A DNA stretch of 35,950 bases. It comes from CBDUQI01 sp965369325 (GTDB lineage: Bacteria; Pseudomonadota; Gammaproteobacteria; Steroidobacterales; JBCBZW01). Location: assembly GCA_965369325.1 (NCBI GenBank), contig CBDUQI010000036.1:1-35950 (forward strand), in the 5' to 3' direction. Below the pieces are notes generated by a model. The model was not told where the DNA came from. It saw only the letters and a list, made by a program, of their open reading frames with translations, and did not search any database. Within the stretch, counting starts at the first letter, position 1. Each line of letters starts with the position of its first letter. Shown piece after piece: positions 1 through 8,126 of the stretch. The translations under genes and the position numbers were made by a program.

Positions 1-449
1 TCGCATCTCACCACCCGGGCATAGGTTTCAACGTAAGAGTAGTTCGGCGCCAGCGCAACGCGCACGTACAGGCAGGTCTGTGCCGGGACTTCGGTGGTGT
101 TGACGAAGGCCATGCCGGAGGCGCTGACGTTGCCCTCACGCAATGGCTCCTCGGTTAACGCGGGTTCATCGCCAGCTAACATAGGCAATACGTTAATTAA
201 CGCGTTGAGCTTGTCGTTCATGAGCCTCAGCGCATCGGCAGCCGCAGGCGATTCATGCGAGAGAATATGCAGCCGGGCGTCAATCTCAGATTCCATGCCA
301 AACAGCATGGCTGAGGCCCCGCCGGGAGGTAATCCACCACTCTCCAGGACCGCGATGCCCTCATTCATCTCCTGCTCGCTGATCACGCGGAAGTCGATGG
401 CCAGGGGATTGTCGATACGAAACCACTCGCGTCGGTTGCTATTGCTCAT
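1..449 (-). CDS. PilZ-domain protein, C-terminus cut by window edge
   Basis: The frame is open from the ATG at 449 to the left edge, about 149 codons, so the gene is partial. Both c-di-GMP-binding signatures of PilZ domains can be read: an RRxxxR motif near the N-terminus (NRREWFR) and an N/DxSxxG motif (NVSASGMAF) about residue 113. Roughly 90 residues lie between them, much of it predicted helix, which is longer than a simple PilZ domain and resembles the helix-inserted tPilZ type. The start overlaps the motB stop by 11 nt, so it is the last visible gene of a motA-motB-pilZ operon. By context it may tune stator or motor function in response to c-di-GMP. The PilZ assignment is firm; the role is inferred. 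Confidence 0.8.
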   Translation of the reverse strand, partial: MSNSNRREWFRIDNPLAIDFRVISEQEMNEGIAVLESGGLPPGGASAMLFGMESEIDARLHILSHESPAAADALRLMNDKLNALINVLPMLAGDEPALTEEPLREGNVSASGMAFVNTTEVPAQTCLYVRVALAPNYSYVETYARVVRC

Positions 450-1380
450 TTTCCTCACCGTCTAAGTTTGTCCTCGCCTGCGGAACGCTGATAGGCGCGC
501 TTTGTGCGTCGGTGCCAAGGTTGTTGAGTGCTCCGCTGACTTGTTGCGATGGTTCCCCGGCGCTGAGTACCAGGGTATCGGGACCACGCTGGTTTTGGGC
601 CTCCTCAAGACTGCGCACGATGGTGATGTCTACTCGACGATTTTTGCTGCGCCCTTCGTGATGGCTGTTGCTCGCGACCGGTTTAGTGTCGGCATGGCCG
701 GTCACGGCGAAGCGGCTAGGCTCTAGCGAGCTGGCACCTAGTAGTTCATGCGCAACCGACACCGCCCGGGAGGCCGACAGATCCCAGTTGGATCGAAAAC
801 GGGCGGTCGAAATCGGAATGTCGTCCGTGTGCCCGGCGACCGTGATTTCGCCTTTGAGTTCGCCCAACAGGTGGCCCAGCTTGCGCACCACGGGCGCAAA
901 CTCAGGCTTTAGGTCGGCCGCACCGCTGCGGAACGAGGCTTTCTCGCGAATGTGGATGATGATTCGCTCGCCATCCACTTCGACCGATACCGATTTTTCC
1001 TGAATCTCTTTTTGCAGTGTGCGCTTGATCTTGCGCACATCCTTATCCCGCTCATCAATCCACTTGAGTGTGTTCTTGTTGGATTGAATGGTGAACTGGC
1101 GCACCGAACGCAATGGGGTGGGTTGCGGTTTGCCTGGGGTAAATTCTTTGGTGATCAGGCTGGTGCCTTTGGGCATCTGCATCGCCTTGATGTCGCTTTG
1201 CACGCCAAACGCATTGCGCATGGAGCCGGACAGCTGTTTGAACTTCTGCGCATCCATCTCGGAGAAGGCCAGCATCAATACGAAGAAACACATCAGCAAT
1301 GACATGAGGTCGGCGAACGTAGCCATCCATGCGGGGGCGCCAGCACTTTCCGCCGGTTTTGCCTCTTCTTCGTCCTCCAC
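439..1380 (-). CDS. motB: Flagellar motor stator protein MotB/PomB
   Basis: Stator subunit that anchors the motor to peptidoglycan and carries the ion-binding aspartate. The single membrane helix near residues 18-42 contains FADLMSLLMCFFVLML, with the ion-binding residue at Asp24. The wording of this segment is closer to the sodium-type PomB of Vibrio than to E. coli MotB. The C-terminal half (about residues 145-260) is an OmpA-like peptidoglycan-binding domain with VAGHTDDIPI and RSKNRRVDI. The start codon is GTG at 1380, two bases after the motA stop, so translation is probably coupled. The stop overlaps the PilZ gene by 11 nt. The ion used cannot be proven from sequence. Confidence 0.95.
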   Translation of the reverse strand: MEDEEEAKPAESAGAPAWMATFADLMSLLMCFFVLMLAFSEMDAQKFKQLSGSMRNAFGVQSDIKAMQMPKGTSLITKEFTPGKPQPTPLRSVRQFTIQSNKNTLKWIDERDKDVRKIKRTLQKEIQEKSVSVEVDGERIIIHIREKASFRSGAADLKPEFAPVVRKLGHLLGELKGEITVAGHTDDIPISTARFRSNWDLSASRAVSVAHELLGASSLEPSRFAVTGHADTKPVASNSHHEGRSKNRRVDITIVRSLEEAQNQRGPDTLVLSAGEPSQQVSGALNNLGTDAQSAPISVPQARTNLDGEENEQ

Positions 1381-1382
1381 GG

Positions 1383-2141
1383 CTATTCAGCTGCCTTTGG
1401 TCGTTTCGATTTGGGCAGGTAGTTTTGCAGAATGCCTTCAATCACACGTGGGTTCTGGCCATCCAGGATAGCCATCAGGGCATCAATAATAAGCGATTTC
1501 ACTTTCTTCTCATCATCCGATCTCAAGGCCAGCTTATCGGCTACCGGCAGGGCGAACATGTTGGCAAGGACAGCCCCGTACAGTGTGGTGAGCAGCGCCA
1601 CGGCCATGGCCGGACCAATGGCCTTTGGGTCGTCCATCACCGAGAGCATCTGCACCAAGCCAATCAGCGTCCCGATCATGCCCATGGCTGGTGCTACGTC
1701 ACCCATGGATTTGAAGATGCGTTGCCCTTCCAGATGGCGTTTGACCGTCTCGGTCATATCTTTGGTGAGCAGTGTGCGTACAGTGGTAGCGTCGTGGCCA
1801 TCCACCAGATAACCGATGCCGATATTCATAAACTCATCCGGCACTTCCGCACTCTCAAGCGCCAGCAGGCCGCCTTGGCGCGACATCTGCGCCAGCTCGA
1901 CGGCCTTTTCGATTAAATCTTCGGGTTCGGCCGTTTTGAACATAAACGCCTTGCCAGCAACCTTGGCGGCACCCAGAAATTGTTTAAGTGAGAACTTCAT
2001 CATCACTACCAGTAGCGTGCCCGCCACAACGATGAGCAGCGAGGGTATGTTGAGGAATACGCCCGCCGCACCACCCGTGAGAATGGAGGCCATTACGACG
2101 CCAAATGCGCCAACCAATCCGATTAAGGTCGCTAGATCCAC
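1383..2141 (-). CDS. motA: Flagellar motor stator protein MotA/PomA
   Basis: Four-helix stator subunit that, with MotB, conducts ions and pushes on FliG. At 252 residues it matches PomA length. Family landmarks include KAFMFKTAEPEDLIEKAVE in the cytoplasmic loop and GDVAPAMGMIGTLIGLVQML plus AVALLTTLYGAVLANM in helices 3 and 4, which line the ion path. The overall pattern is PomA-like. The start codon is GTG (2139-2141) with GGAAG a few bases upstream. It heads a motA-motB-pilZ operon and is preceded by a good sigma-28 promoter at 2272-2298 with a leader of about 120 nt that contains a strong hairpin. Confidence 0.96.
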   Translation of the reverse strand: MDLATLIGLVGAFGVVMASILTGGAAGVFLNIPSLLIVVAGTLLVVMMKFSLKQFLGAAKVAGKAFMFKTAEPEDLIEKAVELAQMSRQGGLLALESAEVPDEFMNIGIGYLVDGHDATTVRTLLTKDMTETVKRHLEGQRIFKSMGDVAPAMGMIGTLIGLVQMLSVMDDPKAIGPAMAVALLTTLYGAVLANMFALPVADKLALRSDDEKKVKSLIIDALMAILDGQNPRVIEGILQNYLPKSKRPKAAE

Positions 2142-2186
2142 TGCGTGTCTTCCGTCCCTGTATAGATGCCGGCATGGCGCAACGCT

Positions 2187-2214
2187 GGCGGCCGGTTATG
2201 CAAAACCGGCCGCC
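2187..2214 (-). other. GC-rich hairpin in motA leader
   Basis: Arms at 2187-2197 and 2204-2214 pair perfectly over 11 bp around a 6-nt loop. It lies between the sigma-28 promoter of motA and its GTG start, and also downstream of flgN. No T-run follows on the minus strand, so it is not a clear intrinsic terminator. It could shield the motA mRNA or protect the flgN 3' end. Confidence 0.55.
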
Positions 2215-2271
2215 GCAGCGCTAGCCTGAGCTACGCGGGCGAACCCGTCTTGGGCATTCGCAACAGGCTAC

Positions 2272-2298
2272 CTATCGGCGCCGACAGGGCGTTCTTTA
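2272..2298 (-). promoter_or_regulatory. Sigma-28 (FliA) promoter of motA
   Basis: Read on the minus strand, TAAAGAAC, an 11-nt spacer and GCCGATAG match the gammaproteobacterial FliA consensus TAAAGTTT-N11-GCCGATAA, with the key TAAAG and GCCGATA bases intact. It directs late-class transcription of motA-motB-pilZ. Confidence 0.85.
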
Positions 2299-2343
2299 GC
2301 GTTGGACGTCGTGCGTGCCAATCGGGTTTGGCACCGGCTCGCT

Positions 2344-2868
2344 TCAAGCGCTCGCGAGCGGGGCAGCGCAGGCGTGCTCGGTGGTGATGCCATCCGGCCC
2401 GTACAGGCGTTTGTGCGGAAGCCCGCTGCGCAAAAGCGCCAGCGTATCGGTAATACGGTGATGTTGCCGGTCGAGCAGCTGTCCATTGGCGCGGTTCAGC
2501 GCGCGGCACTCACTTAGCAGCGAAAGCACTGCTTGCCAACGATTGAGCAACGGCAAGTGATCTGCCAATGCTTGCAATTTCGCCAGCATATCCGCACCCG
2601 TGCCTGGTGCGGTGGTCTCCTCGCAAAGCTGCCGACGGTGCAGTTCCAGCGTGTCCAGTGCAGCAAGGGCGTTGCGTTTGTCCGCCGAGCACGCCGCTAC
2701 CTGCTCGGCATTGGACGTAGCAAGCGCCTCGCGCTCCTGTTGCATAATGCCAAGCAATTGCCGGGCTTGCGCGTCCAGGGCTTTTATCAGGTGCGCGAAT
2801 TGCTGGCGGTCTGCGATGGGGTCCGGCACCTGGGGGGCCGCACCGTTGGACTTAGAGTGTTTGATCAT
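2344..2868 (-). CDS. flgN: Flagellar hook-filament junction chaperone FlgN
   Basis: Export chaperone for FlgK and FlgL. The 174-residue protein is almost wholly helical, with long heptad-like stretches (for example IKALDAQARQLLGIMQQERE) as in the FlgN family. Sequence conservation in this family is low, so the call leans on the position directly after flgM and flgA. ATG at 2868 has AAGG about 7 nt upstream. The gap to flgM is 79 nt with no obvious promoter, so it is probably cotranscribed from the flgM sigma-28 promoter. Confidence 0.85.
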   Translation of the reverse strand: MIKHSKSNGAAPQVPDPIADRQQFAHLIKALDAQARQLLGIMQQEREALATSNAEQVAACSADKRNALAALDTLELHRRQLCEETTAPGTGADMLAKLQALADHLPLLNRWQAVLSLLSECRALNRANGQLLDRQHHRITDTLALLRSGLPHKRLYGPDGITTEHACAAPLASA

Positions 2869-2947
2869 CCTGTTGCCTTCTCGTTACGTGGCCCTGCTTT
2901 GCCGGTCACGATGCCTGCTGACGTCGTTGCCGCGACCACGCGCGGGG

Positions 2948-3268
2948 CTAGCGTCGCGCTGGCCCCGAGGCGGGCAGGAGCCCTTCAAGTTTGAGCATCT
3001 GCGCTGCGATTCGCTGCGGATCTACCTGGTAGTCGCCGCGTGCAATCGCCTGCTTGATACCGTCGATGCGTGCCGAGTCGATCTCTGGACTCTGCTCGAT
3101 GACCGCCTCGGCTGCGCGCAGCAGACTGGCGGATTCGGTGAACGTGACAGAATCGGCACTTACCCCCTGCGGCGTGGCGACAAAGCCGGCCGAAGGGGCA
3201 GGGTAACGCTGTAATCCGGCGATCCGCCCGATGGCTTTCGGACCGGTACCGCCAATCTTGTTGCTCAT
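2948..3268 (-). CDS. flgM: Anti-sigma-28 factor FlgM
   Basis: Binds FliA (sigma-28) until the hook is complete and FlgM is exported. The 106-residue protein has a disordered N-terminal half and a conserved C-terminal FliA-binding region at about residues 39-97 (SVTFTESASLL, then IDGIKQAIARGDYQVDPQRI). The start at 3268 was chosen because GGAG lies 8 nt upstream and because the longer frame, beginning at 3352, would start upstream of the sigma-28 promoter at 3304-3330. That promoter implies the usual FlgM feedback: made from both the flgA transcript and its own late promoter. A paralogue lies at 19597-20262. Confidence 0.94.
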   Translation of the reverse strand: MSNKIGGTGPKAIGRIAGLQRYPAPSAGFVATPQGVSADSVTFTESASLLRAAEAVIEQSPEIDSARIDGIKQAIARGDYQVDPQRIAAQMLKLEGLLPASGPARR

Positions 3269-3303
3269 GACTGCATCTCCAAAGTCATTGATGAACAGCC
3301 TCT

Positions 3304-3330
3304 GTATCGGCTTATTGTCAGTTAACTTTA
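3304..3330 (-). promoter_or_regulatory. Sigma-28 (FliA) promoter of flgM
   Basis: On the minus strand TAAAGTTA, 11 nt, GCCGATAC: one of the closest FliA consensus matches in the window. It lies between flgA and flgM and predicts a 5' leader of roughly 30 nt ahead of the ATG at 3268. Confidence 0.92.
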
Positions 3331-3369
3331 GGATTATTGTGATGCGGGTCACGGAGAGATCATAAGTGT

Positions 3370-4185
3370 CTACTTGTAAACGATTTCTACTACTTCCTTG
3401 TTGCGGACTATGCCTTCTACAATGCGCTGCGAGCTCACATTCTTTACCTTAATACGCGCGCCGGCCTGACCATCTGCCAGCGCTAGCCCGGCCATTCGGA
3501 TATGCAATCCGCTCACCCGAGTCTCCAGCGTCACGCTTTGTCCTCGCTGCACCAGATGTTGCTGGGCCAGCATGGCGGGGGTGATCACCCCGTTGGGCGC
3601 GACATTACGCCTCAGGGCGTAGCCCAGAGCGTGCTCCTTGTTGGCGATATAGCCGTGATGGATGCCCCCCAGGTCGCGCTGCTCCACGCGCAGATGATGG
3701 GCCGCCAACACGGTGCCGCGGGGCAATGCGCTCGCGGCTACCAGTACGTTGCCACGGCTGGCGATACGGGTAGACACGTAGATGCGCCAGGGCTTGGTGC
3801 CGACGCAGCGCACGCCGACAGACAGGCTGGCGCGAATCTTGGCCCCGTGAGGTAAGAATGCTTCTAGCGGTTGATCGCATTGCCGCAGGCGCAGCCGCGG
3901 ATCCAGCCGGCCGGGTTCTATTGAGCGCTCGATGCCGTCGCTCGGCAAGCGTGCACTCATATAAGAGACGATCGTTGTGCGGATGCTCTGGATGGACTGA
4001 TAGGACTGATCATCCGGCCCGACGGGTGCAGCGGCGAGCACATCAGCATAGATGATGTGCGGGTGCGTCAGCCCGAGCACCAGGCCAACCAGCAGCAGCC
4101 AGATGTGCGTGCGCCACGCGCGTCGCGCGTATTGACGCGTTCGGGTGGCAGGGGGTGTTGGGTTCTTCGGCATGGCGGTATCCAT
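3370..4185 (-). CDS. flgA: Flagellar P-ring assembly chaperone FlgA
   Basis: Periplasmic chaperone required for P-ring (FlgI) assembly. An N-terminal membrane/signal segment (WLLLVGLVLGLTHPHIIYA) is followed by SAF and FlgA domains: LPRGTVLAAHHLRVEQRDL and VAPNGVITPAMLAQQHLVQRG, ending in ARIKVKNVSSQRIVEGIV, which is the typical C-terminus. ATG at 4185 (about 271 aa) is preferred to the more distal ATG at 4221; ATG 4173 is also possible. It is divergent from flgB and upstream of flgM. CheV and CheR genes, often found next to flgA in pseudomonads, are absent here. No convincing promoter was seen. Confidence 0.93.
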   Translation of the reverse strand: MDTAMPKNPTPPATRTRQYARRAWRTHIWLLLVGLVLGLTHPHIIYADVLAAAPVGPDDQSYQSIQSIRTTIVSYMSARLPSDGIERSIEPGRLDPRLRLRQCDQPLEAFLPHGAKIRASLSVGVRCVGTKPWRIYVSTRIASRGNVLVAASALPRGTVLAAHHLRVEQRDLGGIHHGYIANKEHALGYALRRNVAPNGVITPAMLAQQHLVQRGQSVTLETRVSGLHIRMAGLALADGQAGARIKVKNVSSQRIVEGIVRNKEVVEIVYK

Positions 4186-4320
4186 ACAAGTCCCGTGCCA
4201 GCCCGCCCGCTCGGCGGGCAAGGATGCCAGAGTGTGAGTCAGGTCGCCTTAGCATTGCTGCGGCGGCAGCGCCGACCGGCAAGCCACTGCCGCCCGGCGC
4301 GTTCGGCCGTTGCCGGTAGC

Positions 4321-4335
4321 CGGCAAGTCTTGCCG
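4321..4335. repeat. Perfect 7-1-7 palindrome upstream of flgB
   Basis: CGGCAAG-T-CTTGCCG is a perfect inverted repeat about 200 nt upstream of the sigma-54 promoter at 4531. Related CGGCA/TGCCG half sites surround it. The distance suits an enhancer for an RpoN activator of the FleQ/FlrC type, but the bases do not match a motif I know. Confidence 0.4.
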
Positions 4336-4530
4336 CTTTGCCGGCTGCTAGCCGTGCCGTGGCAACGCGCAGGTGCGGGCAGGTGACGGGCGCTCGGTCC
4401 AACCCAGATTGGGTGACCTGGATGCCTCCAAAGCCCAAACTTAATCAGTGCTTTACGCGATGCGAGGGCCGCGTCGGCAGGCGCCTCACACATAGACGGT
4501 GGCGGTATTGCGTGGATTTGCTGGGGTGGC

Positions 4531-4546
4531 TGGCACGTTTGTTGCT
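4531..4546 (+). promoter_or_regulatory. Sigma-54 (RpoN) promoter of flgB operon
   Basis: TGGCAC-GTTTG-TTGCT matches the consensus at every invariant position, with GG and GC separated by exactly 10 nt. It lies 43 nt before the flgB ATG. It implies transcription of the rod and hook genes by RpoN with an enhancer-binding activator. Confidence 0.92.
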
Positions 4547-4589
4547 ACGGGTACTTGGCGAGCGGACACAATCTAAAGGAAGTTATCGC

Positions 4590-5039
4590 ATGTTCAGTTT
4601 TGACAAAGCTTTGGGAATTCATCAGCAGGCAGTGCAGTTGCGCGGGCAGCGCCTGAGCATGCTGGCGACCAACCTGGCCAATACGGACACGCCTCACTAT
4701 AAGGCTCAGGATCTGGACTTCAGAAGCGTGCTCTCGGCGCAGGTCCCACGAGCGCGCCATACCGCCGGGTACTGGAGCGATGAGTACGTCGGTGACGCCT
4801 ACGGTTGGCGCACCGGTGCATCTATCAGTCGCGCCCGCCGCACGGGCACCAGCAGCCAGCTGCCGGCGCAGCCGATGTACCGTCAGCCGATGCAACCGTC
4901 GCTGGACGGCAATACGGTGGAGGCTGACGTTGAGATGACGCAGTTTACCGAGAACGCACTACGCTACCAGGCCAGTTTGCGTTTCATCAGCGGTCGCCTC
5001 AGCAGCCTGCGCGACGCCTTTACCGGCGGGCGGCAGTAA
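4590..5039 (+). CDS. flgB: Flagellar proximal rod protein FlgB
   Basis: Rod subunit nearest the MS ring. The 149-residue protein has the N-terminal rod signature (NLANTDTPHYKAQDLDF) and the C-terminal amphipathic helix (TEFTENALRYQASLRF-like segment ending RDAFTGGRQ) that pack together in the rod. ATG 4590 is chosen over an upstream in-frame start because AAAGGAAG lies just before it and because the sigma-54 promoter is at 4531. First gene of the flgB-flgL run; flgC follows after 3 nt. Confidence 0.96.
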   Translation: MFSFDKALGIHQQAVQLRGQRLSMLATNLANTDTPHYKAQDLDFRSVLSAQVPRARHTAGYWSDEYVGDAYGWRTGASISRARRTGTSSQLPAQPMYRQPMQPSLDGNTVEADVEMTQFTENALRYQASLRFISGRLSSLRDAFTGGRQ

Positions 5040-5042
5040 GTC

Positions 5043-5468
5043 ATGGCTTTCCCCGCGAACAACAACATGTTTGGCGTGTTTGATATCGCCGGCAGCGCCA
5101 TGAGTGCCGAATCGGTACGCCTAAACGTGACGGCCAGCAATTTGTCCAACGCTGAGGTGGTCGCGGGCAGCGCGCAGGACGCGTATCGCATGCGCAACCC
5201 GGTGTTCGCCACCATCCTTGATCAGCATTCGCCGGCCCAGGGGGGCGTACGTGTGCTTGGCATCGCTGAGAGCAGCGCGCCACCGTTAATGCGCTACTCA
5301 CCGGACAACCCCATGGCCAACGATGAGGGCTATGTGTTCATGCCCAACGTGAATGTGGTGGAGGAGATGGTGAACATGATGTCCGCATCGCGCGCCTACC
5401 AGAATAACGTGGAGGTGCTTAACACCTCCAAAGACATGTTGCTTAGAACCCTTCAGATCGGGCAGTAG
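5043..5468 (+). CDS. flgC: Flagellar proximal rod protein FlgC
   Basis: Rod subunit, 141 residues. It has the N-terminal segment SVRLNVTASNLSNAEVVAGS, the short conserved core MRNPVFATIL, and the C-terminal VNVVEEMVNMMSASRAYQNN followed by the NTSKDMLLRTLQIGQ terminus typical of FlgC. Translated within the flgB operon; it begins 3 nt after the flgB stop, which suggests coupling. Confidence 0.97.
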   Translation: MAFPANNNMFGVFDIAGSAMSAESVRLNVTASNLSNAEVVAGSAQDAYRMRNPVFATILDQHSPAQGGVRVLGIAESSAPPLMRYSPDNPMANDEGYVFMPNVNVVEEMVNMMSASRAYQNNVEVLNTSKDMLLRTLQIGQ

Positions 5469-5494
5469 CCCGGTTCACTCGAGACGGAACGAAT

Positions 5495-6148
5495 ATGGAA
5501 ATAACTGACCTGCAAGCGCTCGGACTTCGCGCACCCGCAACCCAGAGCACCGAGGAGAGCGCTGAGGATACGTTTCTGACACTGATGCTGGCGCAGTTGC
5601 AGAATCAAGATCCGATGGAGCCGATGGAGAACGGCGATTTCCTCAGCCAGCTGGCGCAGTTTGAAACGGCCGCGGGCATTGATGAGATGCAGCAGTCTTT
5701 CGTACAGCTGGGTGAAGCGATCTTTGGTGGGCAATCGCTGCAGGCCGCTAGCCTGATCGATCGCAGCGTGATGGTAGATGCCAATGTGGCGGTGCTGCCA
5801 GAGGACGGCGAACTCGTCGGTGCGGTACAGCTTCCTGCCAGTTCCAGCAATGTATTCGTCGAAATTCACGATCCGTCTGGCCAACTGGTGCACACCATGG
5901 AGTTGGGCTCGCAGAGCAGTGGTGAGACGCTGTTCAGCTGGGACGGCCTGCTGGCGGACGGCACTACGGCGACACCGGGGTCTTACACCGTCAGTGCGCG
6001 GGCTGAAACAGAAGGTGCGCTACAGGCCGTTTCGACCACAATTTCTTCCGAGGTGCAGAGCGTCTTGTTCGACGGTGCCGGTGGCATCGTTCTCTCTTTG
6101 GCGAACGGCATGCAGGTGCCGTTTCACCAAGTACAGCAAATTTCTTGA
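5495..6148 (+). CDS. flgD: Hook-capping protein FlgD
   Basis: Scaffold cap that sits at the tip of the growing hook and lets FlgE polymerise. The 217-residue protein has the conserved N-terminal export/cap region (TFLTLMLAQLQNQDPMEPME, then FLSQLAQFETAAGIDEM), followed by the Ig-like and tudor-like domains (for example LFSWDGLLADGTTATPGSY). Length is normal for the family. It lies between flgC and flgE as usual. Confidence 0.96.
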   Translation: MEITDLQALGLRAPATQSTEESAEDTFLTLMLAQLQNQDPMEPMENGDFLSQLAQFETAAGIDEMQQSFVQLGEAIFGGQSLQAASLIDRSVMVDANVAVLPEDGELVGAVQLPASSSNVFVEIHDPSGQLVHTMELGSQSSGETLFSWDGLLADGTTATPGSYTVSARAETEGALQAVSTTISSEVQSVLFDGAGGIVLSLANGMQVPFHQVQQIS

Positions 6149-6163
6149 TCAGGAGGCTACAGG

Positions 6164-7345
6164 ATGGCTTTTCGAATTGCACTTAGTGGACTGAACGCAG
6201 CCGCAGGGCATCTTGATGTCACTGCCAACAACATTGCCAACGCAGCCACCATCGGTTTTAAGGGCAGCCGGATCGAGTTTGCTGAGGTGATGTCGTCCGG
6301 CGTGCGCGTGGCTGCCAGTCCGCAGCAGTTTGCGAATGGGAATATTCAGTTCACCGGTAACTCGCTGGATCTAGGTCTGAATGGCTCCGGTTTTTTCACA
6401 ATGTCCGATAACGGCGAACTGCTGTATACCCGCGCTGGCGCGTTCGGCGTGAATGATGAGGGCTATGTCGTCAACACGGTTGGACAGCGTCTGCAGGTGT
6501 ATCCCGAGACCGGCGCTGGCGTTTTTGATATCGGCAACATGGAAGACCTTCGGCTCACCGTGACCGACAGCCAGCCACAGGCCACCAGCCTCGGCGAGAT
6601 CGGTGTGAATTTACCGGCGGAAGCGCAGCCGCCGGTAACGCCTGTGTTTGACCCGGCGGACTCCAGCAGCTTTAACCATACAACCTCTACCACCGTGTAT
6701 GACTCGCTGGGCGTCGCTCACGCTGGCACGTTCTACTTTGTGAAAGATGCTGCAGACGGTGCCTGGAATGTGAATCTGCTAATCGACGGCGATCAGGTGG
6801 GCGCCGCGCAACCCTTGCAGTTCAGTGGCAGCGGTAATCTACTGTCGCCGGCAAGTGGTCTGGTCGATTTTCCTGGCTACGATCCGCTGAATGGCGCCGA
6901 GCCGATCGACACTCAGTTTGATTTCACGCTCGCAACGCAGTTCGGAGGGGAATTTTCGGTCAACAATCTTACCCAGAACGGGTTCGCGCCCGGCCTTCTG
7001 ACCGGCATTGATATTGATCCGGAAGGCGAAGTGCTGGCCCGTTTTACCAATGGCGAGAGCTTATCGCTGGGACAGGTGGCACTCACCCGGTTCGTCAACC
7101 CGCAGGGGCTCGCTTCCGACGGTGACAACAACTGGGTGGAAACGGCCTCCTCGGGCGAGCCCATCCGCGGTGCCGCCGGCACGGCCAACTTTGGCCTGGT
7201 GCAGTCGGGCGCGTTGGAGCAGTCGACCGTGGATCTAACCCGAGAGCTGGTGGAGATGATCGTGGCACAGCGAAATTTTCAGGCCAACGCCGAGATGATC
7301 TCGACCGAAGCTGAGCTCACCCAGACCATCATCAACATCCGTTAA
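6164..7345 (+). CDS. flgE: Flagellar hook protein FlgE
   Basis: Subunit of the hook. At 393 residues it has the N-terminal D0 region (FRIALSGLNAAAGHLDVTAN and NNIANAATIGFKGSRIEF), the core LDLGLNGSGFFTMSDN, and the C-terminal helix LVEMIVAQRNFQANAEMIST. A strong Shine-Dalgarno sequence (AGGAGG) precedes the ATG by about 7 nt, fitting a highly produced structural protein. No internal promoter is apparent before it. Confidence 0.97.
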   Translation: MAFRIALSGLNAAAGHLDVTANNIANAATIGFKGSRIEFAEVMSSGVRVAASPQQFANGNIQFTGNSLDLGLNGSGFFTMSDNGELLYTRAGAFGVNDEGYVVNTVGQRLQVYPETGAGVFDIGNMEDLRLTVTDSQPQATSLGEIGVNLPAEAQPPVTPVFDPADSSSFNHTTSTTVYDSLGVAHAGTFYFVKDAADGAWNVNLLIDGDQVGAAQPLQFSGSGNLLSPASGLVDFPGYDPLNGAEPIDTQFDFTLATQFGGEFSVNNLTQNGFAPGLLTGIDIDPEGEVLARFTNGESLSLGQVALTRFVNPQGLASDGDNNWVETASSGEPIRGAAGTANFGLVQSGALEQSTVDLTRELVEMIVAQRNFQANAEMISTEAELTQTIINIR

Positions 7346-7369
7346 TCACCAGTATAGGAACGCTTAAGG

Positions 7370-8110
7370 ATGGATAGAGGTTTATATGTTGCGATGTCTG
7401 GCGCCAAGCAGGTGATGCTGGCGCAGGGACGCAGCGCGCACAATCTGGCTAACGTCAACACCGTCGGCTTCCGCGCCGACTTTCACATGTTCAACAGTGT
7501 CCCGGTGGAAGGGCCTGGGCATGAGAGCCGGATCAACGCTCTGGTGGGCGAGAGCGGCACCGATTTCTCGGGCGGCATTGTGCGCCAGACCGGCAAAGCA
7601 CTGGATGTGCTGATTCGCAATGAGGGTTGGATTGCGGTGCAGACCGCGGATGAGGCCGAAGCTTACACTCGCGCGGGCAACCTTCGCATAGATAATGTCG
7701 GGCGCCTGACCACCGGTGATGGTCACCCGGTGCTGGGTGATGCCGGCCCGATCTCGATTGCCCCGTACGAACAACTGCATATTGGCGGTGACGGCAGCAT
7801 CTCCATTGTCCCGCTGGGCCAAAGTGCCGAGACCATCGCTGTAGTGGATCGAATTCGGCTAGTCAATCCGGCGCTGGATAACCTGGAGAAACGCGAAGAT
7901 GGTTTGTTGCATGCACGCGATGGGCAGCCGGTCGAACCGGATGCGGCCGTCACCATCGAGAGCGGCGCCCTGGAGTTGAGTAACGTGAACGCGGTGCGCG
8001 AGATGATCGACATGATCGGGCTTGCACGCCAGTGGGAGATGCACGTGCGGATGATGAGCACAGTGGATGAAAATTCGGCATCCGTTGCACGCATGATGCA
8101 ACTGAGCTGA
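7370..8110 (+). CDS. flgF: Flagellar proximal rod protein FlgF
   Basis: Rod subunit, 246 residues, close to the E. coli FlgF length. The N-terminus MDRGLYVAMSGAKQVMLAQG continues into SAHNLANVNTVGFRADF, and the C-terminus carries SNVNAVREMIDMIGLARQWE. FlgF and FlgG are paralogues; this copy is called FlgF by its MDRGLY start and by its position before the gene with the FlgG-type terminus. AAGG precedes the start. Confidence 0.96.
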   Translation: MDRGLYVAMSGAKQVMLAQGRSAHNLANVNTVGFRADFHMFNSVPVEGPGHESRINALVGESGTDFSGGIVRQTGKALDVLIRNEGWIAVQTADEAEAYTRAGNLRIDNVGRLTTGDGHPVLGDAGPISIAPYEQLHIGGDGSISIVPLGQSAETIAVVDRIRLVNPALDNLEKREDGLLHARDGQPVEPDAAVTIESGALELSNVNAVREMIDMIGLARQWEMHVRMMSTVDENSASVARMMQLS

Positions 8111-8126
8111 TCGAAGGGAGAATGCA

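Larger units (their letters stand above)
4186..4589. other. Divergent flgA/flgB intergenic region
   Basis: About 400 nt without a believable gene; open frames on both strands look like GC-rich shadows. It holds the sigma-54 promoter of flgB at its right end and a cluster of short palindromic CGGCAAG/CTTGCCG sequences around 4300-4355. The activator site of the RpoN promoter is expected here. Confidence 0.7.

Noticed and set aside
3269..3352. Longer FlgM start at 3352
   Set aside because: It would begin upstream of the sigma-28 promoter and adds residues not seen in FlgM; GGAG supports 3268.
4175..4200. TGGCAC-GGGAC-TTGTA on the minus strand at the flgA start
   Set aside because: The -12 GC is GT, and a promoter here would place the transcript start on or after the flgA start codon.
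4043..4493. Open frames on the minus strand upstream of flgA
   Set aside because: Low-complexity Ala/Arg-rich translations that overlap flgA or GC-rich intergenic sequence, with no family resemblance.
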